A stretch of 64,000 nucleotides of DNA, from contig NC_059346.1 of assembly GCF_019703515.2 (NCBI RefSeq), positions 10,573,001-10,637,000 of the forward strand. Reading direction: 5' to 3'. Made by a program: the position numbers and the translations under genes. The DNA is from Myxocyprinus asiaticus. Its lineage: Eukaryota > Chordata > Actinopteri > Cypriniformes > Catostomidae. Of the stretch, positions 1 to 12,586 are shown in pieces (within the stretch, counting starts at the first letter, position 1; each line of letters opens with the position of its first letter). A model generated the notes under the pieces. It saw only the letters and a program-made list of their open reading frames with translations, made no database searches and was not told where the DNA came from.

Positions 1-1170
1 CCACATGCGTCTCTCTCTCTCTTGAACCGGCATCTCCAGCTGCCCCTTATCTCGCTCTCCCGCTGATCAGCTGATTCAGCGCCGGACGTGCTCCAACATG
101 GCCCGGCCACGCCCTCCTCCTCATTACAATAACTGATATCAGTTACTTCTCACAGATTAAGGTTTCAACTCACTGATTCCAACAGCACAGAGAGCTGAAG
201 CCTGACAAAGCCTGCTAGGCTAAGCGGCTTCCACCATCCATCAGATCTGTCAGCTCACTCACAGCAGCTGAGCAGAGGCTAAGAGGACTGAATAAATCAC
301 ACTTTTACCCACAAGCACTGCCACTCAGTGGGATAGTGATTTATGCTTTTAATGAACCTGAGGAGGAAAGTTAATTCAGGTCTTTTATTAATTCTACATC
401 ACTTTTTGATAACACTTTACAGGATGTGCATTGTTGGGTAAATTACTTCTGAAATGTAATCCGGGCACTGATTACAATTTATATGACTAAAATTGTTATC
501 TGTAATTTAATCGTTTTGATGAAACTTTTTAAAGGTAATCTAATCCGATTACTCATTGCATGTTTTGATGAAAATCTATGTTGTAAAATTGTTTTGTGTC
601 CAGTGTTGTAAGTTAAATACTCTCTTTAGTGGAAGAGGCGGAGCATCACCTATCAAATCTTCTGCAAACATGGGCTGAAAAAAAAAACTCTGCTGACTTC
701 ACTGCTAAATCACTCGTAAATTATATCCAGCAGGTTGCACCATGGAGAGCCAGTCTCCCTGTGGGAAAGCTGTGATGTATAATGTGTTTTAATTGGCACG
801 AAGGGGAAATTCATATGGGAATTCTTGTATTGCAGCTATTGGATGACCTACATAATGTTTCACACACATGCTTCGGTAGTGATAAGGATCAGCTTACGTT
901 TATAAAAGGTGTCACAAGAACACAGCTAAGCTCCATCCTGTCAGGATACAGGCTGATATGAAAGCAGTGGGCAGACAATGGCATGACAGCAGCCCAAAAA
1001 AAAAAAAAAAATCACTGACTGGTATTTTCATGGTCTCCTGGAGTGTGTTTCGATTTTATTTCTTCATCTACAACTAAACTAAATGTTCTGTTTTACCTAC
1101 AAACTGCCCTTTATGAGTACTTATATGACAGTCACTGATATGGAGTTCTAGATTTGTACATTTTCTGAAG
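1..1170. other. Unassigned region, repeat-like patches
   Basis: No gene is supported. The first ~130 bases (CT-rich, then GC-rich) look like a fragment of a dispersed repeat, but I cannot name the family. From about 415 the text GTTGGGTAAATTACTT followed by alternating TAATC/GATTA words resembles the end of a DNA element like the one at 23.0-23.8 kb, with no second end visible. Short poly-A runs lie at 679-687 and 997-1011. Confidence 0.4.
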
Positions 1171-1504
1171 AAAACATTCTGGGGGGAATTCACTAGGAAT
1201 GAATTGCGCCCGGTAGAAGTGCTGTTTGTTTGCAAAATTAGCATTGTGTTTGCTTTTTAGCACTTGATTCACTATAGGAATTATGCAGATCAGGCAACAA
1301 CGCAAACACAGCTAAAATATCTTTGCTGAACGCAATTTGCATGGCACAATTACGATCAATTACGGATCATAATCCGGCACACACCTGAATCATCTCTTTA
1401 ACATGCTGAAAGTGCACTTGACCGCACATCTGGATATTTTCCAGGTTATTATGCTCTTCTCCATCATTTGGTCATTATTTAAAGAATTTCTCCTCCCATG
1501 ATGT

Positions 1505-3092
1505 TTGTGGAACACCATTAATCCATCTCAGAAATATTGCCAAGTTACGACACATGCTCTCTGTTTCTAATGCCGAAAAACAAATTCATGTGTTCATGAC
1601 CTCAAGACTAGATTATTGTAATGCATTAGTGGGAGAATGTCCTGCAGGTTCCATAAATAAACTTCAGTTAGTTCAAAATGCAGCAGCTATAGTGCTGACT
1701 AGAACCAATAAATATGATCATATTAGCCCCATTTTATCATCATTATATTGGTTACCTGTTAAATTTCCTATTATTTTTTAAATTCTGTTAACTACTTAAA
1801 AAGCTTTGAATGGTTTAGCTCCACAGTACTTAAGTGACCTTCTATTACGCTATATTCCATCACGTTCACTACGATCGCAAAATTCTGGCCTGTTAATAAT
1901 ACCTAGAATATAAAAATCCATAAAAGGAGGTAGATAGTTTTCCTATTTGGCTCCTAAACTATGAAATAGTCTTCCTAACATGGTTCAGGACCCAGACACA
2001 CTCTCTCAGTTTAAGTCTAGACTAAAGACTCGCCTTTTCAGCCAGGCATACAACTAATTTATCCATCAACTCATAGTTATGCTGCATTAGTCAGGTCTGC
2101 TGGAACCGGAAACACTTCTCATATTCTATAATCCTGTTTTAAAGTGAATGGCATCTACACTAATATTATTCTATTTGTTTCCCTATCTTAATCCTGATAT
2201 TACCAGAGCCTGTCAGATCCAGCTCTGGTCCTGCATGATGTCCCACTCCCACTACTACGTGTTGCTGAATGATGACATCTAACTGTAGCCTGTGCCAGCC
2301 AGATATCACTTCAGTCTACTACGATGGACTTCACAGAGGATGAACTGTTGCCAGCACCAACTGTCAGACATTGGACACTGCCTGAAACTTGGATTTAAGA
2401 TGAACTTCACCAGAAATTAATCTGCCACAAGCTTACAGTTGAACTGTAGTTCACCTCACTGACCTATGCCTGCATCACCTTGGCCAATGGATGGACTACA
2501 CTCTTAAAATGGAATACATAGATAATAAATTAATATCCAACTTAAGCCTTTATCAGCCAAATAACAAAGGGCAATGCATCTGTGTTCATTTCTGCAGTTA
2601 ATTCAGGAGGGACTTCGAAGACTTTGGTCATTAATCTTACAGTTCATACAAAATCTTGTGTTTAAATATTGGCCCCTAACACCTAACACAGTTTACTAAT
2701 TTTAAATCATGACTTGTACTACACATAGATAACTAATAGTGGCATTATATTCATGTCATTTAGCCAGAGGGGAACTGGCTCCCACAGTTAGCCTGGATTC
2801 CCCCAAGGTTATTTTTCTCCATTAACCAGCATCTTATGGAGTTTTGTGTTCCTTGCCACAGTCACCTTTAGCTTGCTCACTAGAAAATACAAATAGAATT
2901 TACTTATTTATTTTATTATTTATTTTAAGGCTCAATATACAATCATGTTTTTTATTAAAGCGCACTATTATGACTCGAAGACATTACTATATTACAGCTT
3001 CTTTTTCTGTTAAAGCTTAATTTTCTGTAAGCTGCTTTGAAATTATGTGTGTTGTGAAAAGCGCTATACAAATAAAAATGATTTGACATGAT
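1505..3092 (+). mobile_element. L2/CR1-type LINE, 5'-truncated copy
   Basis: A 5'-truncated non-LTR retrotransposon inserted in the + orientation. It holds the last part of a reverse transcriptase (about 1515-2057), then a ~1-kb 3' untranslated region, and ends in the typical fish L2-like tail: GCTGCTTTGAAA, then AGCGCTATACAAATAAA, then a short ATTTGAC word at 3081-3090. 5' truncation is normal for target-primed reverse transcription. It sits inside the DNA element whose ends are near 1175 and 3437, so it is the younger insertion. Confidence 0.8.
1515..2057 (+). pseudogene. LINE reverse transcriptase C-terminal part, broken
   Basis: The frame at 1554-1781 carries the hallmark LINE thumb-region words TSRLDYCNALVGECP, INKLQLVQNAA and YDHISPILSSLYWLPV. 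These are seen in L2/CR1/Rex-type reverse transcriptases just after the catalytic palm. A stop at 1779 and small indels break the frame, but the family sequence continues in other frames: ALNGLAPQYLSDLL (near 1806), FSYLAPKLWNSLPN (near 1940), then QFKSRLKTRLFSQAYN before a stop at 2055-2057, the natural protein end. The catalytic YADD region is absent because of 5' truncation. This cannot make an active enzyme. Assignment to L2 rather than Rex1 is uncertain; assignment to a LINE is firm. Confidence 0.8.
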
Positions 3093-3436
3093 CAATAGAA
3101 AATGTACACAGACATCTCTTTTGAATAGAATTCAGTTTACTGCCTGCTTTACTCATGTGATTATAGCGCAATGTTAATTGCACTGGGTAAATAGCACAGA
3201 GTTTTGTGAATAAAGAGCAATCTACAAGGAGCCTAATTTACATAGAAAGGAGGCATGTTGGAGCTCTCAAAGGAAAAGGAATGACAATGACTTCATTTCA
3301 ATACTTGAAACGCAGTGCTATTTCAATGCTGATTGCATCGGCTTAAACTAGATTGTGGGTGGTTAGTGAATAAGACAAAGATTTTTGCACTGAAATCACT
3401 CAACAGTGGGGCAACTGTTTAGTGTATTCGCCCCTC

Positions 3437-5096
3437 TGAGTGGTGCTTGCCAGTTTAAAAGACGCAACCATGATGCTAAGGTGTTGTGGGTGGTTGCAGA
3501 CTGTTGCTATGCTGTTGCTAAGGAGTGTTTTTTAGCATGTTAGTATGCGTTTGCTAGGCAGTTACTTACTAGCCCAAGTCAGATGATCCCATCCCCAAGC
3601 CTTCTATAATATTCTGGTTCCTATAGATATGGCTTGGGTCCCTCCTTGTAATGATTTTTTTTCATCCTTTTTATTTCCCACCAAGCAAAAATAATATGTT
3701 AAATCGCTTATAAAAGTAAAAGCACAGCTCTCCTTCACAAGCCACAAAATTTGAGGTATCGTTCATATGGCTTAATGGTCCAGGATGAACAGGGTTTAAT
3801 ACTTAGCATTAGGGGTTTGTTCAAATTCTTACCCTAAGAATGAGTAATAGTAATGTGCTTACAAATGGGACATGAAAAGCCCAGTAACATGCGTTTAATT
3901 GGCATTCAAAACAAAACTGCTTTCTGCATGCAGTGTGCTTGGCTCCGCCTCTTACCCCCCACCTTTTTGCTTTGCATAGCGGCCCCTCTAAAATAACCAG
4001 ATTTCTGTCCAAACACACTCTCTTCACTAATGTTTCCTGGTTCACAAATTAATGGCTATGTAAGTGTTTCACTGAGATGACTGCCTGAGGCTTAAAAACC
4101 TCACTTTGATTCTCTGCACGTCTCCGATGACCAATGTTACTGTTGAGGCCTCCAGAGGAGGTGTGTGAGACCACCTCTGTGTTATCAAAAATAGCTCAGT
4201 TTTAACTTGCCTGCCTCACACAGGCGGTTTTCTGCATACGGCGTGCCAAGCTTCTAGATCACATGAACACTCTGAAGAGTTAACAAGCACTCTCTCCAGA
4301 TCTTTATCAGAAAGAAAATGACCTTTCCTGCCTACAATTTTCCTTTACACAGAAATAAAAGCCTCACTAACAACAAATAACAAAAAAGAAAGATTATCTT
4401 GACTTATCTTGAGCTTTGTGAGACCAAATTCACACAGACGCAATAAAGCTGGTTTGTAGGTATAATATTACACACATCTTTTGGCTGAATCTGTGGCAGC
4501 TCGGTAACGTAAATCTCTTTCCAGCTCAGCTAACGTGGTATTAACAGCTCATTTAGCTTCTGATGGGCTCCATGTGCAAAAACGGTACACCACAAGCGCA
4601 ACAGTCAGATCGCATGGATTTTTCAGGCATTTCCTCATCGTTCCATGCAAACCAGAACAAACACGGAGAGCCTGGAGAAAAACAAATAGCTTGTCCTGGT
4701 ATGGGAGAGTGTTTGTGTGTAATTATCTCCTTGGAATCAAATGAGTAAGCGGAGAAATGGAAGGTCCACGCCAGGCTGTTACAGGGACTTTGCTGTATTT
4801 ATTTGTTCTTATTGGGGCATTGCATAACCATACATCTTCTTCAACAGGAAGCCATAGGTCTGCACTGTGGTGGTGCTTTGAAACTGAGAATACTGAGGTT
4901 TGGTAAATTTCACTACTACAAATTTGTGAATGTTTGTGAACACAATATTCAGTCGCAGTATGAAAGCATTATTGGTGTCTAGAGTATTTGCTTTTAAAGT
5001 CAACATCAAATCTAAATCATTTACTCTCCATTTACTATTCAGGTTAAACAAAAGTAGGACACTTTCTCATAATTTTTTAAAGGTGTTGCTTTAAAA
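3437..5096. other. Unassigned spacer with a degenerate GTTGCTA repeat
   Basis: At 3465-3570 a degenerate tandem pattern built on GTTGCTA/TTGCTAAGG words (GGTGTTGTGGGTGGTTGC, GCTGTTGCTAAGGAG) matches a repeat seen often in cyprinid DNA; an opposite-strand relative is at 30130-30215. The rest (3570-5096) shows no gene, element ends or strong repeat. Short open frames here have no recognisable domains. Confidence 0.4.
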
Positions 5097-5212
5097 TACA
5101 GTGCAATGAAAAAGTATTTGCCTCCTTCCTAATTTCTTCTATTTTTGTGTATTTTTCATACTAAATTGTTTTAGATCTTTAAAGGAGATATAACATAAAA
5201 CAAAGGCATCCG

Positions 5213-5973
5213 AGTTTCTTTCTTCATCAAAACAGAATTTAAGACTTTTAGGATTTCATTTCAGGCCTCCTCCTCTAAACAATGCAAGTGAATGTACTCC
5301 ATTTTTTGATGGTCCAAAATGCATATTTAGGGTGCATCAAAATAATCCACACGACTCCAGTCGACAAATAAAGTTCTTCTGAATGCAAACAATTGATTAT
5401 TTTTAGAAACAAAACAATACTTATATACTTTTTAACCACAAATGTTCGCTTCTGTACATCTCTGTGATGTGCGCTCATGAGAGGGATGACGTAAGCTCGT
5501 TGGTAAGGTCACGCGTCACGTGGAGGAGGAGTCAGGAAGCGCGTCATTGTTTACATTGTTTTTTATTATTATTATTTGGAAATGATTTTTTATTTATTTT
5601 ATATTGTTTTGAAATTGTTTTGGGCTGTTTTGGTTTGTGAACAGCACAAGTTTCTCTTGTAAACAATGACGCGCTTCCTGACTCCTCCTCCACGTGACTC
5701 GTGACCTTACCAACGAGCTTACGTCATCCCTCTCATGAGCGCACATCGCAGAGATGTACGGAAGCGAACACTTGTAATGCACCCTAAATATGCATTTTGG
5801 ACCGTCAAAAAATGGAGGACATTCACTTGCATTGTTTAGAGGAGGAGGCCTAAAATGAAATCCTAAAAGTCTTAAATTCTGTTTTGATGAAGAAAGAAAA
5901 TCTAGATACATCTTGGATGGCCTGAGGGTGAGTAAATTAACAGCAAATTTTCATTTTTGGGTGAACTATTCCT

Positions 5974-5977
<4 letters not shown>
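5213..5977. mobile_element. TTAA-type palindromic element nested in Tc1
   Basis: An almost perfect long palindrome. The left arm from about 5216 (TTTCTTTCTTCATCAAAAC) matches the complement of the right arm ending near 5900, through the words CCTCCTCCTCTAAACAATG, CCAAAATGCATATTTAGGG and GTCAGGAAGCGCGTCATTG. A short AT-rich loop lies at about 5550-5640. The right terminus reads GGGTGAACTATTCCTTTAA, ending in TTAA at 5974-5977, the same terminus as the elements at 11.8, 12.6 and 46.8 kb. The matching left terminus is missing, so the copy is truncated there or was trimmed on insertion. No coding. TTAA targets suggest Kolobok or piggyBac mobilisation; I cannot decide which. Confidence 0.85.
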
Positions 5978-6976
<999 letters not shown>

Positions 6977-7367
6977 AGTGTGTTGCTGGGTGAGACCTTT
7001 TAGCCAACTTCATGCTGCTGAAAAGGTTCTATTTAGGCACTGATTTTATTGAACAGGGCTGGCAGTAATCAGGCCTGGGTGTATCTAGTCTAGTTCATAG
7101 ATTTGGGGATTTAGTAACTAAGGGGGGCAAATACTTTTTCACACAGGCCCAGTTGTTATTAGGTAACTTTTTTGCTTCAATAAATACAATTTTCTTTTAA
7201 AAACTGTATTTTGTGTTTAATCAAACTGCCTTTGTTTTATGTTAGATTTTATTTGAATTTTTGAAACAATTTGTATTAAATATACACGAAAACAGAAGAA
7301 ATCAGGATGGGGGAAAATACTTTTTCACAGCACTGTATAATGGCAAATGGCTTAGCTCCTCACACAA

Positions 7368-7544
7368 TACAAGGTGGCCCAAAAAAAAAGAAAAAAAAGA
7401 AGAAAAAAAAACAGGGCCACTATTTTTGATTGTTCATATCTTAAAAATGCATAAAGGCATTTGCATGATTTTTGCCGTACTTCTACAAATTTTTGTAAAC
7501 AACAAAATGAGGTCACTTTTTTTTTTTTTTAGGGCCACCCTGTA
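7368..7544. mobile_element. Small TA-flanked miniature element (GGTGGCCC ends)
   Basis: The left end reads TACAAGGTGGCCC at 7368 and the right end, reverse-complemented, reads TACAGGGTGGCCCT, ending at 7544. It is about 177 bp with A-rich and T-rich interior flanks and no coding. The TA at each end points to Tc1/mariner-type mobilisation. Its right TA is also the left TA of the next element. Confidence 0.6.
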
Positions 7545-7967
7545 GAGCTGTTCAGCCTTGACGTCAATTTGTAGGTGAATCTGTAAGTCTAATTTGCCAT
7601 AGGTTCCCTCTGGATTTTCCTATGGATTTTTATAATGGGGTTTTTCAACTAATGTGTAAAATAAGGTCTGTGGTGAACAGTACTTATTGAAATTACACAC
7701 AGTCATACCTCAAATGTGAATTTTGAAGCTGCTGTATGTTTTTAAAAAAAGAATTCTGAAATTCAATACGGCTTCAAAATTCACATTTGAAAGTGTGTAA
7801 TTTATGTTGTAGAATAAAACATCCATGTATCGTCAAGTAATGTTTACCACAGACCTTATTTTACTCATAAGTTAAAAAATCCCATTATAAAAACCCATAG
7901 GAAAATCCAGAGGGAACCCAAGGCGAATTATTTTCTGGGTTTTTGGACTACAACCTGAACAGCTCTA
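7543..7967. mobile_element. TA-flanked palindromic miniature element
   Basis: Both ends read TAGAGCTGTTCAG in inverted orientation (7543 and 7967). Long complementary arms follow: CTCTGGATTTTCCTATGG at about 7608 with its complement at about 7895, and CAAATGTGAATTTTGAAGC near 7713 with its complement near 7768. The element is therefore almost wholly palindromic, about 425 bp, non-coding, and of the mariner-type miniature class. Confidence 0.75.
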
Positions 7968-10085
7968 TTCCATTTTAAATAGTTTTATTCTACAACATCT
8001 CAACATCACTATGCATAGAAAAAAAATACAAAAACGTACGTGTACTAATTTACCTGTATTAATCCTACAAGTTCCGGGTCTTATTGTGCACAGTTCCTTG
8101 GTACTTGATATTCCAAGAAGACAATGTGTAACTTACCTGAATCTTTCATTAAAATGTAAAAATTTGCTCTGCCTCTAAAATGTCTTTCCTTATAAATGAT
8201 GTCACCAAGCACTCTTATTTTTCATCCCCTTCCATCCAACCACCTGGCTCTGTTCTGGTATGTAACTCCCACTTTTCACAACCCAATTAATTTCCAAGAG
8301 AATCATTCTGTCAAATCAACCAGAAGTCCCTGGCTTAAAATTAGTTTTTGATCATTTTTTACAAATGAAAGATAAACCTAAATGATGATGAAAGCTACAA
8401 TATTAAATTCCATGGATTAATATTTACCAAGTAATCGATAATTTGGAAAAAGGGGGTAAAAGTGACAATTTTTGTCTATATTTTAGAGCAAAACTACAGG
8501 TAAAATAAATAAATAAATAAAAAACCTTAGAAAGGGACAGCATCATTATTTTACACAGAGATAGGTGTTACTAAAATCAGTTGACTTCAGCACCCCTTGT
8601 TGCAATATATCCAACTTTTTTGTGTTTTTCCAAAGTTGGAGTGCCTAAAACACCAGAAGTATTAACAATATCTTAATATCTTTTTTGATTCTGGTTCAGA
8701 AAAAAAAAAAAAAAAAAAAAAAATTGGTATCTTCATATGTAAGGCCCTGGTTAAATCCTAGATATATGGGGCTGTCATTGTGACTCCATCTTTCTAAGGT
8801 TTTATTTTTTATTTTTTGGACCTGTGGTTTTGCTTCATAGGCAATTTTTTTGTTTTTGTTTTTTCTGTTTTTTTAACCCTCTTCTACAAAATAATGTATT
8901 ACTCTGTAAATCTGGCATTTGATATTTTGGCTTGCATCATCATTTATATTTATTTTTCTTCAGCGTTGCATTCCAAAAATACGTCACATTATGGAAGTAA
9001 AATATGTTGCAAATTCCATTTCATGTTGACAAAAAATTCCTGCCAGTCTGAACTCAGACGCAAACACCTGTCTTTCATGCTTTTCAAAACATATTCTTAA
9101 TGTCACATGATGGGCAGTTTCTGGGTCACTGACAGCTGCTACACATCTAACAGTTATACAGCCACCTCACCTTCTAAAGAACAATTGCATTGAAAAAACA
9201 AGACAGACAAGATTTGGCTTGAGGCCTCTTCTTAAAAAAAAAAAAAAGTTTTGTCAAGTATCGCACACCTAAACTAATGCACAAACACACACACTTCGAT
9301 TTCTGGCACTTCTGCTAAACACTGTGGATTTCTAGAAAGTAAAGTTTCATTAAAACAATTTTCACACTCTCAACTTTGTAAAATTTCTCTACTAACAATG
9401 TATGTACATATACCATAGGAGATTTGTGTCATTTATGTCATTTTTTTTCTGAAAGTCAAGAAATTCCCAACACAGTTTCATTTCAGAGCAAATTCCATAG
9501 TTAACATTTTATGTATCTTAAATACACACAAATAATATTTTCACGAACACAAAAAAAGAAAAGAAAAAAAAACACTTTTTGCATAATTTGCAAAATTACA
9601 GCTTGATTAAATACTAAAAATACTCTGCTCACACATTATAAATACCTTGATGTTTCTTTGTTTTCTTCAAACATCACTTGTCTCATATTTCATCTCAAAC
9701 ATGCTCTTCATTGACACTTGCTCAATTGGTGACATGCATACTAACTTTTGAAAAAAAAAAATATATATATATATTATTTTTTATTTTATTAAGGGCAAAA
9801 TTGTTTGGTGTAGTGGGCACAATGCCACAACTGTGGGATAGCTGTAATAATAATAATTAAAAAAATAAAATGCCATAAATTATTTTCACACATTAAGTAT
9901 TGCAATGGTTCAAGTTTATTTTACTCATTGCTTAGATTATTATAGTTTTAAACGTAATGTGTGCTATAAATAATGAAGGCATGGTAAAACGTTTTCAAGT
10001 CAGTTTTAACGTGATCTTTCTATAATCTGAAATCTGTTCATTTTAATAAAAAACAACCACATGGACATGAAAGAGCCCACAATTA
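7968..10085. other. No gene seen; AT-rich spacer
   Basis: AT-rich DNA with homopolymer runs (poly-A at 8700-8723 and 9234-9247) and no recognisable domain, element end or RNA gene. Short frames at 8816-9100 and 9678-9860 are compositionally AT-driven and show no protein motif. Confidence 0.5.
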
Positions 10086-10165
10086 AAAAATTTATTTATT
10101 TAGCAGACACTTTTATCTAAAGCGACATACAAATGAGGAATACAGCAAAAGCGATACAGAATATA
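10086..10165. repeat. Teleost dispersed repeat fragment (AAAGCGACATACAAATG)
   Basis: TTTAGCAGACACTTTTATC followed by TAAAGCGACATACAAATGAG is a variant of a motif found at the 3' end of several fish SINE/LINE families. The same motif closes the LINE fragment at 20.1 kb (CCAAAGCGATTTACAAATG). Only the short end is visible here, so the parent family is not assigned. Confidence 0.5.
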
Positions 10166-11815
10166 CATTTAATATATCTCTACGTTTCAAAAAGCTTTCT
10201 AAATGATGTTTCAGTAACCACAAAAGTTAGACCAAGCCATGCATTTTTACTAGTGCTCACAGTCCATTAAAATATTTAATTACGATTAATCGCATGAGTT
10301 TTTATAATTTGACTTTACTGCATATATACTTATTTTCCTGTCAAAATGCATTTAGTTCTTTCGTAGAAAAAAAAAAAAAATGTAACAAGGTTTTATTAAC
10401 ATTTTACAAAGTGTTTCACAGTTTAAAATGCACCAAAATAGCACCAGTTCAAGTAAAATTAATCGTTTCCCAAAGTCTAAGGTTGACTAATGAAAAGAAC
10501 AAGTCCCTATAGGTTGAGTATTCATTGCAATGGGCATTAAATCTCTTAAACCCTCATCCTCTACAATATTAATAGTGGCTATTCACATTACTACAGCATT
10601 CGTAAAGTCACATTCACATGAATCGCTCCACTTTAAACTCCACAAGAAAAGCACTAAAGAGAATGTCTTGTTTTGCTCTGAGCGCTGGCACTGTGCACTT
10701 AGTGATACTTCATCCAAACAGCTTTTCACAGGTCCCATCTTGTACAATACGGTTAAGAGGTCTCCATCAATTGATCTCTGACACAGAATCACAGTTGAGT
10801 GTGTGTTTGTGGTGTGTGTGCATCAGTGTAATGACTCCAAACAAAACGCAAAGGTTCCGTCCTATTCCAACCAGTGTTCAGAGCTCACACATAGCTGAAT
10901 AAAATGTCAGAATCTAATTTGAAAATTGGTAAATGCATGAATTGTGTTAAAGAAAAAGTAACGTGTTAAACATTTTAATTTCATGCATTAATGCGTTGAT
11001 TTCAAAAGGTCAAATTTTTACCTGTTGCTAAATACTGTAGATGCTAGCAGCCAGGAGTTGAGTTTGTCTGATGAGGCAACAATACAATGTTCAAGTGCTT
11101 TCTGTCGGGATCAGTCTCTGCATCTGTGTTCACAAAATGTGTCAAATACTGTCTTTATTAATCACTTTATTATAGATTACTATATCACAAATAAATGACA
11201 AAAAAAAAAAAAATTGACGTTTAGCTACTGGTAAAGAGAGCCGTCAGCATGCCTTCGCGGCAGTGTATAGTGGCGCTCTGTGGAAATAGGAATGACAGCA
11301 GAGAGAGTGGGAGAGTCGTTTATGGGAAGCCCCCCCACTGTCCCCACTTTCATCATGGAGTGAAGTTGTTGGTTTTGCTGTCTTTGCTCAGCGTGATCTG
11401 GCAGAGAAGGAAGTGTGTGGAGAAGGGGACTACAAGTGAGAGCAGAGAGTTTCATGGGATCCACAGGTCTGTCAAAAGCAATCAGACAGCCATTCTTGCT
11501 CTTGAGGGCCATATATCTAGATCTTTTTTAGGTTTTACAGCTTTCGCGTGTGCTCTGATTTTGACAGGATGAGTGATTGCAACATCTTACAGAGCTCTGA
11601 CAATAACATGCTTTGTTGATCCATTTGTTCCAGCAAAACACATCTGCATCCACTAAATATCAGCAGAAATATTAATGGATCCACAAATGCAACTCACGTA
11701 ATTGGCAGAGGAACAGACAGTTAATATAATGAATGGATAAGGATTTTTGCCTGTCAGGTTGATCAAAAGGGTTAGGTTTTTTTTTTATTTTTGATGATTG
11801 TTACTTCATTTAGGA
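10166..11815. other. No supported gene; unrecognised open frames on both strands
   Basis: A patch at 10270-10300 and 10960-11010 has TTAATCG/ATTAATGCG words like degenerate DNA-element ends. Overlapping frames at 11249-11572 (+, 107 codons) and 11225-11512 (-, 95 codons) have no recognisable domain, splice context or family resemblance, so neither is called a gene. Confidence 0.4.
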
Positions 11816-12122
11816 TTAAATGGGATAGTTCACCCAAAAATGTACATTCTGTCATTATTTGCTTACCCTCATGTTGTTCCAACACCGTATACATTTCTTT
11901 CTTCAGTTGAACACAAAAGGAAATGTTTGGCAGTTACTTTAAGTCTCCATTCACTTTCTTTGCATCTTTTTCCCTTACAAAGAAAGTGAAAGGTGACTGA
12001 GGCTGTCATTTTGCCCAACATCTCCTTTTGAGTTCAACGGACAAAAGTACTACGGGTTTGGAACAACATGAGGGTGAGTAAATGATGACAGGATTTTATT
12101 AATGGGTGAACTAGCCATTTAA
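11816..12122. mobile_element. TTAA-flanked miniature element, 307 bp
   Basis: Flanked by TTAA at 11816-11819 and 12119-12122. The left end is TGGGATAGTTCACCCAAAAA and the right end, read in complement, is TGGCTAGTTCACCC. Inner words CCCTCATGTTGTTCC and GGAACAACATGAGGG are exact complements. The centre is a shorter inverted repeat around AAGTGAATGG/CTTTCTTTG. No coding. Same terminal family as the elements ending at 5977 and 47108. Confidence 0.85.
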
Positions 12123-12586
12123 GCTTGGATAGGAGAAAGTATTTTAACATAAAATATTACACATCCCCTTTCATTTAGTTGTTTTTTCAAGCTACTATAT
12201 GAGCCAATAAACCACAAAACTTTAAAACAGTTAGAATATTTAGAAGTTCATTTTAAAGTGAAAAACAGGATTTTGCTTGCTCCTTTGAAATAAGTAAAAA
12301 ATACTTCACTATGCAGACATATTCTAGTGTTCACAACTCAAATCTCCCTGCCCAATCCACCTGGACTGTTTATGGAAAATAAGCTGCAAAAACAGGTAAT
12401 TCAGAAATTGGTGTGATATTGGTGCCAACCATGTGCACATAAACATATGACCACCCACATTTAAATATATTCGCCTATTCAGTAAGAGACACCTGAACCA
12501 AACCTGACAAGACCTGACAAACCTTCAGGTTTCAGGCTGGGATCAGGTCAGTTTTTCCAAGTATAACCTCGGGTTCGGGTGTGCAA

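Larger units (their letters stand above)
1175..3437. mobile_element. DNA-transposon-like repeat split by a LINE insertion
   Basis: The left end reads GGGGGGAATTCACTA and the right end, reverse-complemented, reads GAGGGGCGAATACACTA, so the two ends form an imperfect terminal inverted repeat. The left arm (to about 1500) and right arm (from about 3095) are rich in GCAAA/TTTGC words and in the phrase 'ttgattcacta'. The middle is occupied by an L2-type LINE. No transposase coding is seen, so this is a non-autonomous element of a family I recognise only as common in cyprinids. Superfamily is not determined, and the outer boundaries are good to about 10 bases. Confidence 0.55.

Noticed and set aside
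11225..11572. Overlapping frames of 95 (-) and 107 (+) codons
   Set aside because: Opposite-strand overlap, no recognisable motif, and no splice or promoter context.
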